Shown here: in pieces, positions 35,217-44,500 of the stretch | Layout: each line of letters opens with the position of its first letter | Position numbering within the stretch: position 1 is the first letter of the stretch | DNA from: Acidobacteriota bacterium | GTDB taxonomy: Bacteria; Acidobacteriota; Terriglobia; Bryobacterales; Bryobacteraceae | Assembly: GCA_947470805.1 (NCBI GenBank) | Contig: CANIVU010000011.1 | Coordinates: 1 to 64,000, forward strand | Length of the DNA stretch: 64,000 nt | Direction: 5' to 3' | The notes under the pieces: generated by a model | Database searches by the model: none | What the model saw: the letters and a program-made list of their open reading frames with translations, nothing else | Told to the model about the DNA's origin: nothing | Program-made: the position numbers and the translations under genes

Positions 35217-36346
35217 TGCGCCACCTCGATGAGGGAGCCGTCGTTCAGAGCTGGCGGTGGGGCGAGAATGAGACGTTCTTTGCCATCGAGCCCGCTGACG
35301 ATTTCAACACGGCCGTCGCGCGTGTCGCCGATGGTTACCATGACGGCGCGGGCGCGGTTGTTCGCGGCGATGAAGAGGGTTTGCAGTTGGCCGTTCGCGC
35401 GGATGGCGGTGGCGGGGACTGTGATGGCGTCGCGCTCTTCGCCGTGGAGGCGGATGCGGCCGGACATGCCGGTGCGGAGGCCGGGAATCGGCAGGTTGAT
35501 GCGAACGGTGGCGGTTCGGGTTTGGGCGTTGAGGGACGGCAGAATTTCGCTGATGGGGAGTTCGCGGGTCGAGTCGAGTTCGACGGTCACGCGCTGGCCG
35601 GGCTTGAGGCCTTTGAGCAGCGACTCTTCGACGGGTACTTCGAGGCGGTAATCGCCGGCGCGTTCGAGGATGACGACGGGCATGCCGGGGCTGGCGAAGG
35701 TGCCGGGTTCGGCTTTACGTTCAAGGACGACGCCGGCGAAGGGAGCGGTGACGGTGGCGTAGGTTTCCTGGAGGCGGGCGCGGCTGACGGCTTCGTCGGC
35801 CTGGCGGATGCGTTCGCGGGTTTGGAACTTGCGGGCCTCGGCCATTTTGATTTGGGATTCGGCGAGGCGGAGGCGGGCCTGGGCTTCGTCGAACTCCTGT
35901 TCGGTGATGGATTTAGACGCCTTCAGTTCCTGCATGCGGCGGAACGTTACGCGGGCGAGTTCTGTTTGGGCGGTGGCGGAGGCGATGGCGGCGTCGGCCT
36001 CAGGGAGGGCGGCGCGGGCTTCGTCGCGGCCAGCTTCGGCTTGTTTGATGGCGGCGTCGGCATCGCGGGCGTCGACGATGGCGATGACCTGGCCGGCCTG
36101 GACCGAGTCGCCTTCTCGGACGCGGATTTCGCGGATGTGGCCGGGGAGGCGGGCACTGACGGCGCCGGTGGTGCGGGCGGTGACGGTGCCGGAGAGGATG
36201 CGTTCGCTGGGGAGGCGCCGGGTTTCGACGGCGGCTGTGGAGACGCGGATGGCGGGCGCCTCCTTCTCCTTTTCGCGGGCGGCTTCGGGCTTGGGCCCGC
36301 AGGCAGTGATTACTAGCAGGGCGGGGAGGTATTTAGCGAAGGACAT
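35213..36346 (-). CDS. RND periplasmic adaptor lipoprotein
   Basis: A 377-residue membrane-fusion protein. The N-terminus ends in a lipobox ([11 protein letters not shown]), so it is probably lipidated in the inner membrane. Barrel/lipoyl halves are visible: [27 protein letters not shown], then a long alpha-helical hairpin (residues ~110-200, [35 protein letters not shown]) and [26 protein letters not shown]. The C-terminal part has [21 protein letters not shown]. It links the RND pump to the TolC channel. The 4-base overlap with the pump gene and 14-base overlap with the tolC-like gene show one transcript. Confidence 0.93.
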   Translation of the reverse strand: MSFAKYLPALLVITACGPKPEAAREKEKEAPAIRVSTAAVETRRLPSERILSGTVTARTTGAVSARLPGHIREIRVREGDSVQAGQVIAIVDARDADAAIKQAEAGRDEARAALPEADAAIASATAQTELARVTFRRMQELKASKSITEQEFDEAQARLRLAESQIKMAEARKFQTRERIRQADEAVSRARLQETYATVTAPFAGVVLERKAEPGTFASPGMPVVILERAGDYRLEVPVEESLLKGLKPGQRVTVELDSTRELPISEILPSLNAQTRTATVRINLPIPGLRTGMSGRIRLHGEERDAITVPATAIRANGQLQTLFIAANNRARAVMVTIGDTRDGRVEIVSGLDGKERLILAPPPALNDGSLIEVAQ

Positions 36347-37643
36347 TGGAGTCTCCAGTGAGGTTGCCGGCGGCGGCTTCGCGTTCGATGCGGGCGATGC
36401 GTTGATCGTGCAGAGCGGCTAGGCGGCGGGTTTCGGCTTCAAGCAGGGCGGCTTCGGCGCGGAGGACTTCGGTGACGTTGGCGAGTCCGGCGCCGTAGCG
36501 ATTTCTTAGGATTCGGATTGCTTCTTTGGCCTGGGCGATTGTCGCCTGGGTGACGGCTTCGCGGGCGGCGGCGCCTTTGATGGCCGAGTCGGCCTGGCGA
36601 ATTTGCAGCTCGACGGCGCTGGTGAGGGCTCGGGTTTCGGACGCGGCGGAGGCGGCGGAGTGGCCGGCTTCGGCGCGCATCTGGCGGGCGAGCCCGCCAT
36701 CGAAGAGATTCCATTTGAAGGTTCCCATGGCGACCCAGTTGACGCCGCCTTTGTTGACGAAGTTCTGGCGGTCGGCTTCGAGCATGAATCGGAGGCCGAT
36801 CTCGGGGCGAAGCATGGCGGCGGCTTGTTCGCCTTTGGATTTTGCCAGATCCTCTTGCAGGGCGGCCATTTTGACTTCGGGGCGATTGGCGGCGGTGGCG
36901 GCGGTTTCGGTGATGGGGGCGGTGAGGGGTGTTGTCAGGGAATAGACGGTATCGAGCGGTTGGCCGAGGGATTGGTTGAGGGCGGCGCGGGCGACCTCAG
37001 CTTGTTGGCGGCGGCGAATGATCTCTTCCTTGGCGGTGGCGATGTGGACTTCGACAGCCAGAACGTCGGCATCGGTAGCCATTTGAGCGTTGCGGAGGGC
37101 GATGGCGCGGTCGCGGGTGGCTTCGATCGATTTGAGTGCCTGTTCGGCGGCGGTGGCGGCGGCTTCGGCAAGTTGGATGCCGTAGTAGACGCGGGCGGTT
37201 TGGGTGAGGATGTCGAGCTCGCGGCGGCGGCTTTCGGCGGCGGAGAGCTTGATGCCGGTTTCGGCTTCGCGGCGGCGGGCGTTGGTGCGGCCGAAGTCAT
37301 AGACGGTTTGTTCGGCGGCGAGCTGGGATTGGAAGTTCTGGAGGGGATCGGGCCGGACGAGGGCGGGGACGGCGAAGTTGGCGGCGGAGAACTGGCGTTG
37401 GGTGAGGAGGGAGCTGAAGACGTAGACGGGGTTGTTGCCGCCCTGGGCGCTTTCCTGCCATTGGACGCGAGGGCGGCGGGCGGTTTCGACTTGAAGGACG
37501 CGGGTGGCGGCGGCTTTTTCGAGGTGCCGGGAGGCGGCGAGGGAGGGGTTGTCGGCGAGGGCGAGTTTGGCGGCGTCTAATAGGGATAAGTCGGCGGCCG
37601 CCAGTGGCAAGGTTAACAACGCCGCTAGTAGATGTTTCTGCAT
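36333..37643 (-). CDS. TolC-family outer-membrane channel
   Basis: A 436-residue outer-membrane efflux protein with the two-fold repeated OEP helices. The start at 37643 is preferred because MQKHLLAALLTLPLAAADLSLL is a signal peptide; the extra 29 codons upstream run through the operator region and have no ribosome site. Pieces such as FQSQLAAEQTVYDFGRTNARRREAE and VNWVAMGTFKWNLFDGG followed by LRNRYGAGLANVTEVLRAEA are OEP hallmarks. It is the first gene of the operon tolC-adaptor-RND-DUF2892-cydA-cydB, and its stop overlaps the adaptor start by 14 bases. Confidence 0.92.
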   Translation of the reverse strand: MQKHLLAALLTLPLAAADLSLLDAAKLALADNPSLAASRHLEKAAATRVLQVETARRPRVQWQESAQGGNNPVYVFSSLLTQRQFSAANFAVPALVRPDPLQNFQSQLAAEQTVYDFGRTNARRREAETGIKLSAAESRRRELDILTQTARVYYGIQLAEAAATAAEQALKSIEATRDRAIALRNAQMATDADVLAVEVHIATAKEEIIRRRQQAEVARAALNQSLGQPLDTVYSLTTPLTAPITETAATAANRPEVKMAALQEDLAKSKGEQAAAMLRPEIGLRFMLEADRQNFVNKGGVNWVAMGTFKWNLFDGGLARQMRAEAGHSAASAASETRALTSAVELQIRQADSAIKGAAAREAVTQATIAQAKEAIRILRNRYGAGLANVTEVLRAEAALLEAETRRLAALHDQRIARIEREAAAGNLTGDSNVLR

Positions 37644-37675
37644 TCCACTGGCGAAGATACAGTTTGCGTAAATTT

Positions 37676-37691
37676 GGTGACAGGTGTCACC
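37676..37691. promoter_or_regulatory. Perfect palindrome in divergent promoter region (operator candidate)
   Basis: GGTGACA-GG-TGTCACC is a perfect inverted repeat with 7-base arms and a 2-base centre. It lies between the divergent tolC start (37643) and the OsmC start (37720), 33 bases upstream of the former and 29 upstream of the latter. This placement fits a single operator for a dimeric repressor or activator controlling both directions. The half-site GTGACA/TGTCAC resembles sites of TetR-like or CRP/FNR-like regulators, but no regulator gene lies alongside. The palindrome is visible; the regulator is unknown. Confidence 0.6.
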
Positions 37692-37719
37692 GATTCTTTT
37701 GCGATTCATCTGAAAGGGT

Positions 37720-38127
37720 ATGGAAGTCAATATTCACTTTCTCAACGGAACGAAGTATGAGGTGGACGCGCGGGGTCATAAGGTGATCTGCGATCAGCCT
37801 GTGGAGGGCGGCGGAGAGGACGCGGGAATGACGCCGCCGGAGTTTCTGCTGGCGTCCCTGGGGACTTGCGCGATGTACTATGCGGCGAACTATCTGAAGC
37901 TGCATCAGGTGGCGGCCGACGGGATGACGGTCCACGTGGAGGCAGATAAGGCGACGGGGCCGGCGCGGTTGTCGGCGTTTCGGATCGTGATTGATATGCC
38001 GGACGGCGTGTCTGAAAAAGACTTGGAAGGGGCGCGGCGGAGCGCCGAGAAGTGCCTGGTGAAGAACACGTTGCTGATGGCGCCGGAGGTGGAGTTGACC
38101 GTAAGGAGTGCAGTAGCCGTAGCATAG
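37720..38127 (+). CDS. OsmC-family peroxiredoxin-like protein
   Basis: A 135-residue member of the OsmC/Ohr family of thiol-dependent peroxide reductases. The two reactive cysteines are in LASLGTCAMYYAANYL (about residue 50) and AEKCLVKNTLL (about 108). The sequence starts MEVNIHFLNGTKYEVDARGH, with AAAGGG upstream of the ATG. It diverges from the efflux/bd operon across the palindrome at 37676. It is followed after four bases by the ECF sigma factor gene, so both may share a transcript. The partner thiol or the peroxide substrate cannot be determined. Confidence 0.88.
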   Translation: MEVNIHFLNGTKYEVDARGHKVICDQPVEGGGEDAGMTPPEFLLASLGTCAMYYAANYLKLHQVAADGMTVHVEADKATGPARLSAFRIVIDMPDGVSEKDLEGARRSAEKCLVKNTLLMAPEVELTVRSAVAVA

Positions 38128-38131
38128 AGGG

Positions 38132-38674
38132 GTGGATGCCCCCGAAATCGAATTAGCGCGCAAGCTCCTGGCGGGCGATCAGACGGCAATGCAGCCGTTT
38201 GTGGAGAGCTTTCAGCGCAAGGTTTTTAACTATACCTGGCTGATGTGCGGGCAACGGGAAGACGCCGAGGAAGTGGCGCAGGATACGTTGCTGAAGGTGT
38301 TTGAGAACTGGGATCAGCTGCGGAATCCGGAGCAGGTGAAGCCGTGGGTTTTCCAGATTGCGCGGAACTGCTGCCTGATGAAGCGGCGGAAGAGTGTGTT
38401 CGCGCCGGTGGCGGAAATGTCCGTGGACGACGTCGCATTGGAATCCCACGACGAGGCGGCCGATGACCGGGTGATCCGGCAGGAGTTGAACGCCGATCTG
38501 GAGCGGGCGTTGCGGGCGATTCCGGAGACATATCGGTCGGTGGTGTTGTTGCGAGATGCCGAGGATTTATCGACGGCGGAGACCGCGACGCTGTTGGAGA
38601 TTAGCGAGGCCAACGTGAAGCAGCGGTTGCACCGGGGGCGGGCGATGCTACGGAAGTTGCTGGTGGGGGCGTAG
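38132..38674 (+). CDS. ECF-type RNA polymerase sigma factor
   Basis: A 180-residue extracytoplasmic-function sigma factor with a GTG start. Region 2 lies in DAEEVAQDTLLKVFENWDQLRNPEQVKPWVFQIARN (about residues 45-85). Region 4 is the helix-turn-helix LSTAETATLLEISEANVKQRLHRGRAMLRKLL at the C-terminus. No anti-sigma gene follows directly; the next gene is an exported CxxCH protein. Close spacing to the OsmC gene suggests peroxide- or envelope-linked control, but the target promoters are not visible. Confidence 0.9.
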   Translation: MDAPEIELARKLLAGDQTAMQPFVESFQRKVFNYTWLMCGQREDAEEVAQDTLLKVFENWDQLRNPEQVKPWVFQIARNCCLMKRRKSVFAPVAEMSVDDVALESHDEAADDRVIRQELNADLERALRAIPETYRSVVLLRDAEDLSTAETATLLEISEANVKQRLHRGRAMLRKLLVGA

Positions 38675-38696
38675 GCGCTTGCTGTAGGCTTTTGGG

Positions 38697-39389
38697 GTGA
38701 CGAAACTGTTCGGTGTATTTCTGGCGGTGGCGGCGTTTGGGCAGGAGATGCCGGTGGAGCGGCAGACGGTGCTGGTGCGGACGTACTGCGTTGCCTGTCA
38801 CCGGGATGCGCAGAAGAATGGCGGATTGTCGTTGGAGAAGCTTGACGCCGGGCACGCCGACCCGGGCGTGGCGGCGATGGTGGTGAGCAAGATGAAGACG
38901 GGGGCGTTTGGGGCGGAGGGATTGAAGGGGCCGGTGCGGGAGGCGGAGGCGGCGGTGATTACGGCGTTGTCGGCAGCGGCGCGAGGGGCGGAGGAGTGGC
39001 AGGTGCGCGAGGCGGGGGCGGTGGTGACGGCGGGGATTGTGCGGACTTCGGGGCAATCGGATTTGTACCGGCTGACGCTCGTTTGTGATGAGCGGACGCA
39101 GCACGGAGAGGTGCAGGTATCGTGGGCGCCGAACGTGCCTGCGCCGAGCCAGGTGATGACGGTGGCGGTGGACGAGGGGGAGGCGGAGCGGTATTCGTTG
39201 AACGTGGTGGAACCGTATGCGAACGGGATGAAGGGCGAGTCCGGGCCGGGTGCGATGGTGGTGCGGGCGCGTCTGCCGGAGCGGACGCTGATGGTGCGGA
39301 ATGTATTGGGCAGCGAGACGGTGGTGTTTCCGTTCGCGGGGTTGGCGGCGGAAGCGCGGGCGCGGTTGGCTGTTTGTTTTGGACGTTAG
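38697..39389 (+). CDS. Small exported protein with a cytochrome-c-like CxxCH motif
   Basis: A 230-residue protein with a signal peptide (GTG start, MTKLFGVFLAVAAFGQE). The motif YCVACHRDAQKNGGLSLEKLDAG (residues ~30-52) matches the Planctomycete cytochrome-c-like N-terminal segment also found at the front of the DUF1592 protein near 11.9 kb. The remainder is a beta-rich domain (LYRLTLVCDERTQHGEVQVSWAPNVPAP and MVVRARLPERTLMVRNVLGSETVVFPF) with no family recognised. It follows the sigma-factor gene by 22 bases and overlaps the convergent TerC gene by four bases. It might be a sensor or electron carrier. Confidence 0.65.
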   Translation: MTKLFGVFLAVAAFGQEMPVERQTVLVRTYCVACHRDAQKNGGLSLEKLDAGHADPGVAAMVVSKMKTGAFGAEGLKGPVREAEAAVITALSAAARGAEEWQVREAGAVVTAGIVRTSGQSDLYRLTLVCDERTQHGEVQVSWAPNVPAPSQVMTVAVDEGEAERYSLNVVEPYANGMKGESGPGAMVVRARLPERTLMVRNVLGSETVVFPFAGLAAEARARLAVCFGR

Positions 39390-40417
39390 GCGGCGGGCTG
39401 TTCGTCGGGCTTCTTCGGGAAGACGAGCGAGAGCACGATGGAGGCGCCGATTACACCCAGGATGATGCCGAGCGAGAGCAGGATGGGGAAGTGGCCGTGG
39501 AAGTGGCTGTTGAGCCACGCCATTTTCAGGCCGACGAAGATTAGCACCACCGAGAGGCCGTACTTCAGCAGGTGAAAGAGATGGACGGCACCGGCTAGCA
39601 GGAAAAACAGGCTGCGCAGGCCGAGGATGGCGAAGATGTTCGATGTGAAGACGATGAGGGGTTCCTGCGTCACGCCGAAGATGGCGGGAACCGAATCGAC
39701 GGCGAAGAGGATGTCGGTCATTTCGAGGAACACGAGGCAGAGCAGCAGCGGCGTGCCGTAGCGTTTGCCGTTTTCGATGTGGAAGAAGTGGGCACCGTGG
39801 AGCGTGTTGGTGATGGGGACGATGCGTTTTATCAGGCGGAGGAGTTTGTTGTGTTCCGGGTCGATGGCTTCGTCGCTCGAGAACATCATTTTCAGGCCGG
39901 TGACGATGAGGATGCCGCCGAAGACGAGGATCATCCACTGGAAATGCAGCAGCGCCGAGCCGAGGGCGATGAAAATGGCGCGGAAGGCGAGGGCGCCGAT
40001 AATGCCGAAGAACAGCACGCGGTGCTGGTACTGCTGCGGGATGCCGAAGAAGCCGAAGACGACGACGAAGACGAACATGTTGTCGACGGAGAGCGATTCT
40101 TCGAGGACGTAGCCGGTGAGGAATTCGAGCGCTACCTGTTTGGCTTCAGCGGCGGTGTTGAAGCCGGGGATGGCCATGAGGCGTGGGTCCTGCGGGAAGG
40201 CCCAAAGGCAGTATTGGTAGAGGCCGAAGCAGAAGGCGAGGGCCATGAGGGCCCAGACGAAGGTCCAGGTTCCGGCTTCGGTGAAGGTGACGGTGTGGGC
40301 CTTGCGATGGAAGAGGCCGAGGTCGAGGACGAGGAGGAGCAGCACCGCCGCGGTGAAGGCTAGATAGAACCACCAGTAATCGGCAAAGGGGAAGAGGGCG
40401 ACGTCGGTCACCGTCAT
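39386..40417 (-). CDS. TerC/Alx-family integral membrane protein
   Basis: A 343-residue, roughly nine-helix membrane protein of the TerC/Alx family, implicated in manganese export and membrane-protein metallation. Conserved acid-containing helices are present: YVLEESLSVDNMFVFVVVFGFF and LVFLEMTDILFAVDSVPAIFGVT. It begins MTVTDVALFPFADYWWFYLAF and overlaps the HtpX gene by four bases (ATGA), so the two are coupled. A yybP-ykoY-like manganese riboswitch, known upstream of alx in other bacteria, was not recognised here. Confidence 0.92.
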   Translation of the reverse strand: MTVTDVALFPFADYWWFYLAFTAAVLLLLVLDLGLFHRKAHTVTFTEAGTWTFVWALMALAFCFGLYQYCLWAFPQDPRLMAIPGFNTAAEAKQVALEFLTGYVLEESLSVDNMFVFVVVFGFFGIPQQYQHRVLFFGIIGALAFRAIFIALGSALLHFQWMILVFGGILIVTGLKMMFSSDEAIDPEHNKLLRLIKRIVPITNTLHGAHFFHIENGKRYGTPLLLCLVFLEMTDILFAVDSVPAIFGVTQEPLIVFTSNIFAILGLRSLFFLLAGAVHLFHLLKYGLSVVLIFVGLKMAWLNSHFHGHFPILLSLGIILGVIGASIVLSLVFPKKPDEQPAA

Positions 40418-41265
40418 GCGTGGCCCCGCATCCGCTCCAGGCGGGCGACGCGTTCGGCCGTCGGGGGATGGGTGCTGAAGAGGTTGGCCATGCCACCGGA
40501 GAAGGGGTTGGAGATGTACATATGAGCGGTGGCGGGGGAGCCGGACTCCATCGGGATGCGGTGGCTCCAGGCTTCAATTTTGCGCAGGGCGCTGGCGAGG
40601 GCTTCGGGTTTGCCGGAGTATTTGGCGGCGGCCTCGTCGGCCAGGAATTCGCGGGAGCGGGAAATGGCCATCTGAATGAGCATAGCCGCGAAGGGGGCGA
40701 CGATGGCGCCGACGAGCATGGCGGCGGGATGGCCACCTTCTTCGTCATCGTGCGAGCGGCCGCCGCCGAGCATGGCGCCCCACATGGCCATATTACCGAG
40801 GGAGGAGAGCGCGCCGGCGATGGTAGCCGAGACGGTCATGATGAGCGTGTCGCGGTGGGCGATGTGGCCGAGTTCGTGGGCGATGACGCCTTCGACTTCG
40901 TCCATGGTGAGGACGCGGAGGATGCCTTCGGTCATGGCGACGGCGCCTTTGGCGGGGCTGCGGCCGGTGGCGAAGGCGTTGGGTGAATCGTCGGGGATGA
41001 TGTAGACCTTGGGCATGGGGATCTGGGCGCGCTGGGCGAGGCGCTGGACCATGGAGAAGATCTCGGGCGAATCGTTGGGGCCGATCTCCTGGGCGTTGTG
41101 CATGCGGAGGACGATGGTGTCGGAGAACCAGTACGACCCGACATTCATGACGACGGCGAAGGTGAGGGCGAGCAGCAATCCGGAGCGGCCGCCCATGGCT
41201 TGGCCAGCGACGAGCAGAAGGCTGGTGAGCGCGGCAAGTAGTAGATAGGTTTTCATGCGGTTCAT
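40414..41265 (-). CDS. htpX: M48 membrane zinc metalloprotease HtpX-like
   Basis: A 283-residue membrane protease with the zinc motif VIAHELGHIAHRDTLIM (HExxH, near residue 140), further metal-site helices (FLADEAAAKYSGKPEALASALRKIE) and hydrophobic N-terminal helices (TYLLLAALTSLLLVAGQAMGG, GLLLALTFAVVMNVGSYW). PNAFATGRSP is the characteristic segment before the active site. HtpX degrades misfolded membrane proteins. AAGGAG lies just upstream of the start. A long hairpin ends 24 bases before the start codon. The 4-base overlap with the TerC gene suggests joint control during envelope or metal stress. Confidence 0.92.
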   Translation of the reverse strand: MNRMKTYLLLAALTSLLLVAGQAMGGRSGLLLALTFAVVMNVGSYWFSDTIVLRMHNAQEIGPNDSPEIFSMVQRLAQRAQIPMPKVYIIPDDSPNAFATGRSPAKGAVAMTEGILRVLTMDEVEGVIAHELGHIAHRDTLIMTVSATIAGALSSLGNMAMWGAMLGGGRSHDDEEGGHPAAMLVGAIVAPFAAMLIQMAISRSREFLADEAAAKYSGKPEALASALRKIEAWSHRIPMESGSPATAHMYISNPFSGGMANLFSTHPPTAERVARLERMRGHA

Positions 41266-41289
41266 CGGTTTTTGTCTCCTTACGTGCGA

Positions 41290-41350
41290 AAGACCTTTTG
41301 CGTCAGGGGTTCGCTTCCGGGGAAGGAGAACGCCTGGCGCAAAAGGTCTT
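41290..41350 (-). promoter_or_regulatory. 61-base hairpin in the htpX-terC leader
   Basis: AAGACCTTTTGCGTCAG and CTGGCGCAAAAGGTCTT form 17-base arms that are perfect apart from one G-T pair. They are extended inside by GTTC/GAAC and CTTC/GAAG to a CGGG loop. The hairpin ends about ten bases from the AAGGAG of htpX on the minus strand, so it is in the likely 5' leader. It lacks a T-run, so a simple terminator is doubtful. It could be a thermosensor-like element, a processing site or a palindromic repeat unit. Confidence 0.55.
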
Positions 41351-41547
41351 GATCCGTGAACTGAATGTCACGCCGTGGCCCGGGTTTGCCTTGGTCTTCC
41401 GCGAAGAGGGCGTACCGTATTGACGGGCCAGCGGATGGGTGATCTACTCCCCTTTTGCTGTTCTCTAATAGGATGCACGAAGGGGGGCTTTGGTTGCAAT
41501 ATGATGGGCTGAGCGCATGGATCGCGCGTTGAAGGAACAGGCTACCT

Positions 41548-44500
41548 ATGAAACTTTGGATTTGCTCGCTTCTGGCCGCTGTCGTGGGATTCGGACAGAC
41601 CATTAATACGGTGGTGGGGACGGGGTACGTGTTCGATGGGGATGGGCGGCCGGCGGCGCAGGCTCCGTTGGGACTTACCATTTCGATGGCGATCCATCCG
41701 TTGACGAACGAGCCCTATTTCACCGATACGGACAACCATATGGTGATGCGCGTCCGCGCCGATGGTGTTTTGTTTGTGGTGGCGGGCAACGGGCGGCCGG
41801 GGTTCTCGGGCGACGGCGGGCCGGCGAAGGAAGCGTCGTTGAACACGCCGCGGCAGATGGCGTTTGACCGGCAGGGGAATCTGTTTATCGCCGATGAGGT
41901 GAACCAGCGGGTGCGGCGCGTGGGGGCCGATGGGGTGATCACAACCGTGGCGGGCAATGGTGTGCGCGGGCGGGCGGCGGAGGGCGCGGTTGCGGTGCAG
42001 GCGCCGCTGGATTATCCGCACGGGGTGGCGGTGGATTCCCGTGGGAATTTGTATATCACCGACCACTTCAACAACCAGTTGCGACGCGTGGATACGAACG
42101 GGCGGACGACCGTGTTTGCCGGTACGGGGACGAATGGGTTTAGCGGGGATGGCGGGCAGGCGACAGCCGCGAATTTAGGGACGCCTTTCGACGTGGTTTG
42201 CGACCGGGCGGATAACGTCTATTTCGTGGACGCGGCGGGGATCCGGATCCGGCGTGTGCGCACGAATGGCGTGATTGAAACGGTGGCGGGGAATGGGTCG
42301 ATTCAGTATTCGGGAGATGGCGGGAGTGCGATTCAGGCGGGGTTGGGCGGGATTGGCTCGTTGGGCGTGGATGCGCAGGGGAACCTGTATATCGGAAGCG
42401 TGACTTCACATCACATCCGGCGCGTGACGGCGAGCGATGGGCGGATTGCGGTGTATGCGGCGAATGGGTCGGCCGGGTTCAGTGGGGATAACGGGCCGGC
42501 GTTGCAGGCGCAGGTGTTTTCGCCGGAAGGGTTGGGCGTGGATGCGTCGGGGAACTTGTATATTGCCGACCGGAATAACCGCCGTGTGCGGCGGGTGACG
42601 GCGGCGGGGACGATTTCGACGATTGCGGGGAACGGGTTTAACCGGTCGTTCGTGGAGTTCGGACCGGTGCGGACGGCGAACCTGCTGCAGCCCTACGCGA
42701 TGGCCGTTGACGGGCAGGGCAGCCTGTATATCGCGGATACTTTCAACGCGCGGATCCGGAAGGTGACGACGGATGGGCGGATCAGCACGATTGCCGGGAA
42801 TGGGACGCCGGGGTATGCCGGCGATGGCGGGGCGGCGCTGCAGGCGCGGATCGACAGGCCGTTGGGGATCACGGTGGACAAGGCCGGGAACGTGTATTTC
42901 ACGCAGCCGGGGAATGGGGAGAATGTTGTTCGGAAGATTACGCCGGATGGGCGGATTTCATTGTTCGCGGGGTCGTTGAAGGCGGGCGGGGTGGTGGATA
43001 ACGTGCCGGCGCTGGAGGCGACGTTCTTTGGCGTAATTCCGATTGCTGTGGAGGAGAGCGGGTCCATTCTGGTGGGCGATGCGCTGAATCATACGATCCG
43101 GCGGATTGGAACGGATGGGCGCGTGCGGACGGTGATTGGGACGGGGAAGGCCGGGTTTTCGCCGGATGGGTCGCGGGCGGTGGGAGCGTCGATCAGCTAT
43201 CCGGGATGTGTGGTGCCGGACCGGTTGGGGAACATCTATTTTTGCGATTCGGATAATTTGCGGATTCGGAAAATTGATACGGCGGGGATTTTGACGACCG
43301 TTGTGGGGAGCGGCGGGAACGGGTTTCGAGGCGATGGCGGACCGGCGCGGGATGCGGCGATCAGCCAGCGGACGTCGCCGGTGTTGGGGGCGGATGGGTC
43401 CATTTATTTTGCGGATACTTTGAACAATCGAGTGCGGAAGGTGGATCCGTTTGGCGTGATTACGACGATTGCCGGGACGGGCGCGGCGGGGTATTCCGGG
43501 GACGGTGGATTGCCAACGGCGGCGCAGATGTTCCAGCCGCAGGCGGTGGTGTTGGATGCCAACGGGCGATTGCTGATCGCCGATACGCAGAACGACCGGA
43601 TTCGCGCGATTCTGGCCGAGGCGCCGGTGTTTGCGTTGGACAAGAGCACGGTGACGTTCCGGGTGTTGCAGGAGCGGGATGGGTCGTTGACGATTCCGCA
43701 GCAGGAGTTGAGCGTGGGGCTGCAGACTTCGCTGGATGGCGTGCCGTATGAGTCGACACTTACGGCGCTGATTCCGGGCGGCGATGAACTGTTGCGGCGA
43801 GTTGCGCGGTTGACGCCAGCGGCGGGCGTGATGCCGGCGCAGGTGAAGATTACGGCGGTGGCAAATGACCTGCCATTGGGAGCTTCATTCACGGGGACCG
43901 TGGCGGTGGCGCGATTGACGCTGCGGGCACCGAATGCGAACCCGCCGGAGCGGACGGTGACGATTCAGTTGGACGTGGCGCCGGCGCCGGAGCCGGAGTT
44001 GCGCGTGGGTTCGTCGGGGTTGCAGTTTGCCAGCGTGGCGGGCGGCGCGGCGCAGGCCGGACGGTTGCTGGTGCGGAATACGGGCGGCGGGAAGATTGCG
44101 TTTACCGTGGCCTCTTCGGTGCCGTGGCTGGTGCCGCAAACGGCGGCGGGAGTGGTGGCGGGGAATGACCCGGAGTTGGTGGAAGTTGCCGTGGCGACGG
44201 CGGGATTGGCGCCGGGCACCTATAGCGGCGCGGTGACGGTGAAGGGCGACAACGGGCAGGCGGCGACGTTGCCGGCGTCGCTCGCCGTTTCGGACCGGAA
44301 CTCGGCGATATTGTTGACGCCATCGGCGTTGAGTTTTGTCGCGATTCAGGGCGGCGGGAATCCGGCGGCGCAGGGCGTCTCGGTCGTGAATTCGGGGACT
44401 GGGGCGATGAGTTGGACGGTTGCGTCGCGAACCTTGGCGGGCGGGAATTGGTTGACGATTCCGAGCGATTCCGCTTCGGGCACGAGCACCGGTGGGCAGA

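Noticed and set aside
41280-41681. Minus-strand open frame ending beside the htpX ribosome site
   Set aside because: No plausible start codon in the last ~70 codons, overlap with the NHL gene start, and the hairpin at 41290 better explains the sequence conservation.
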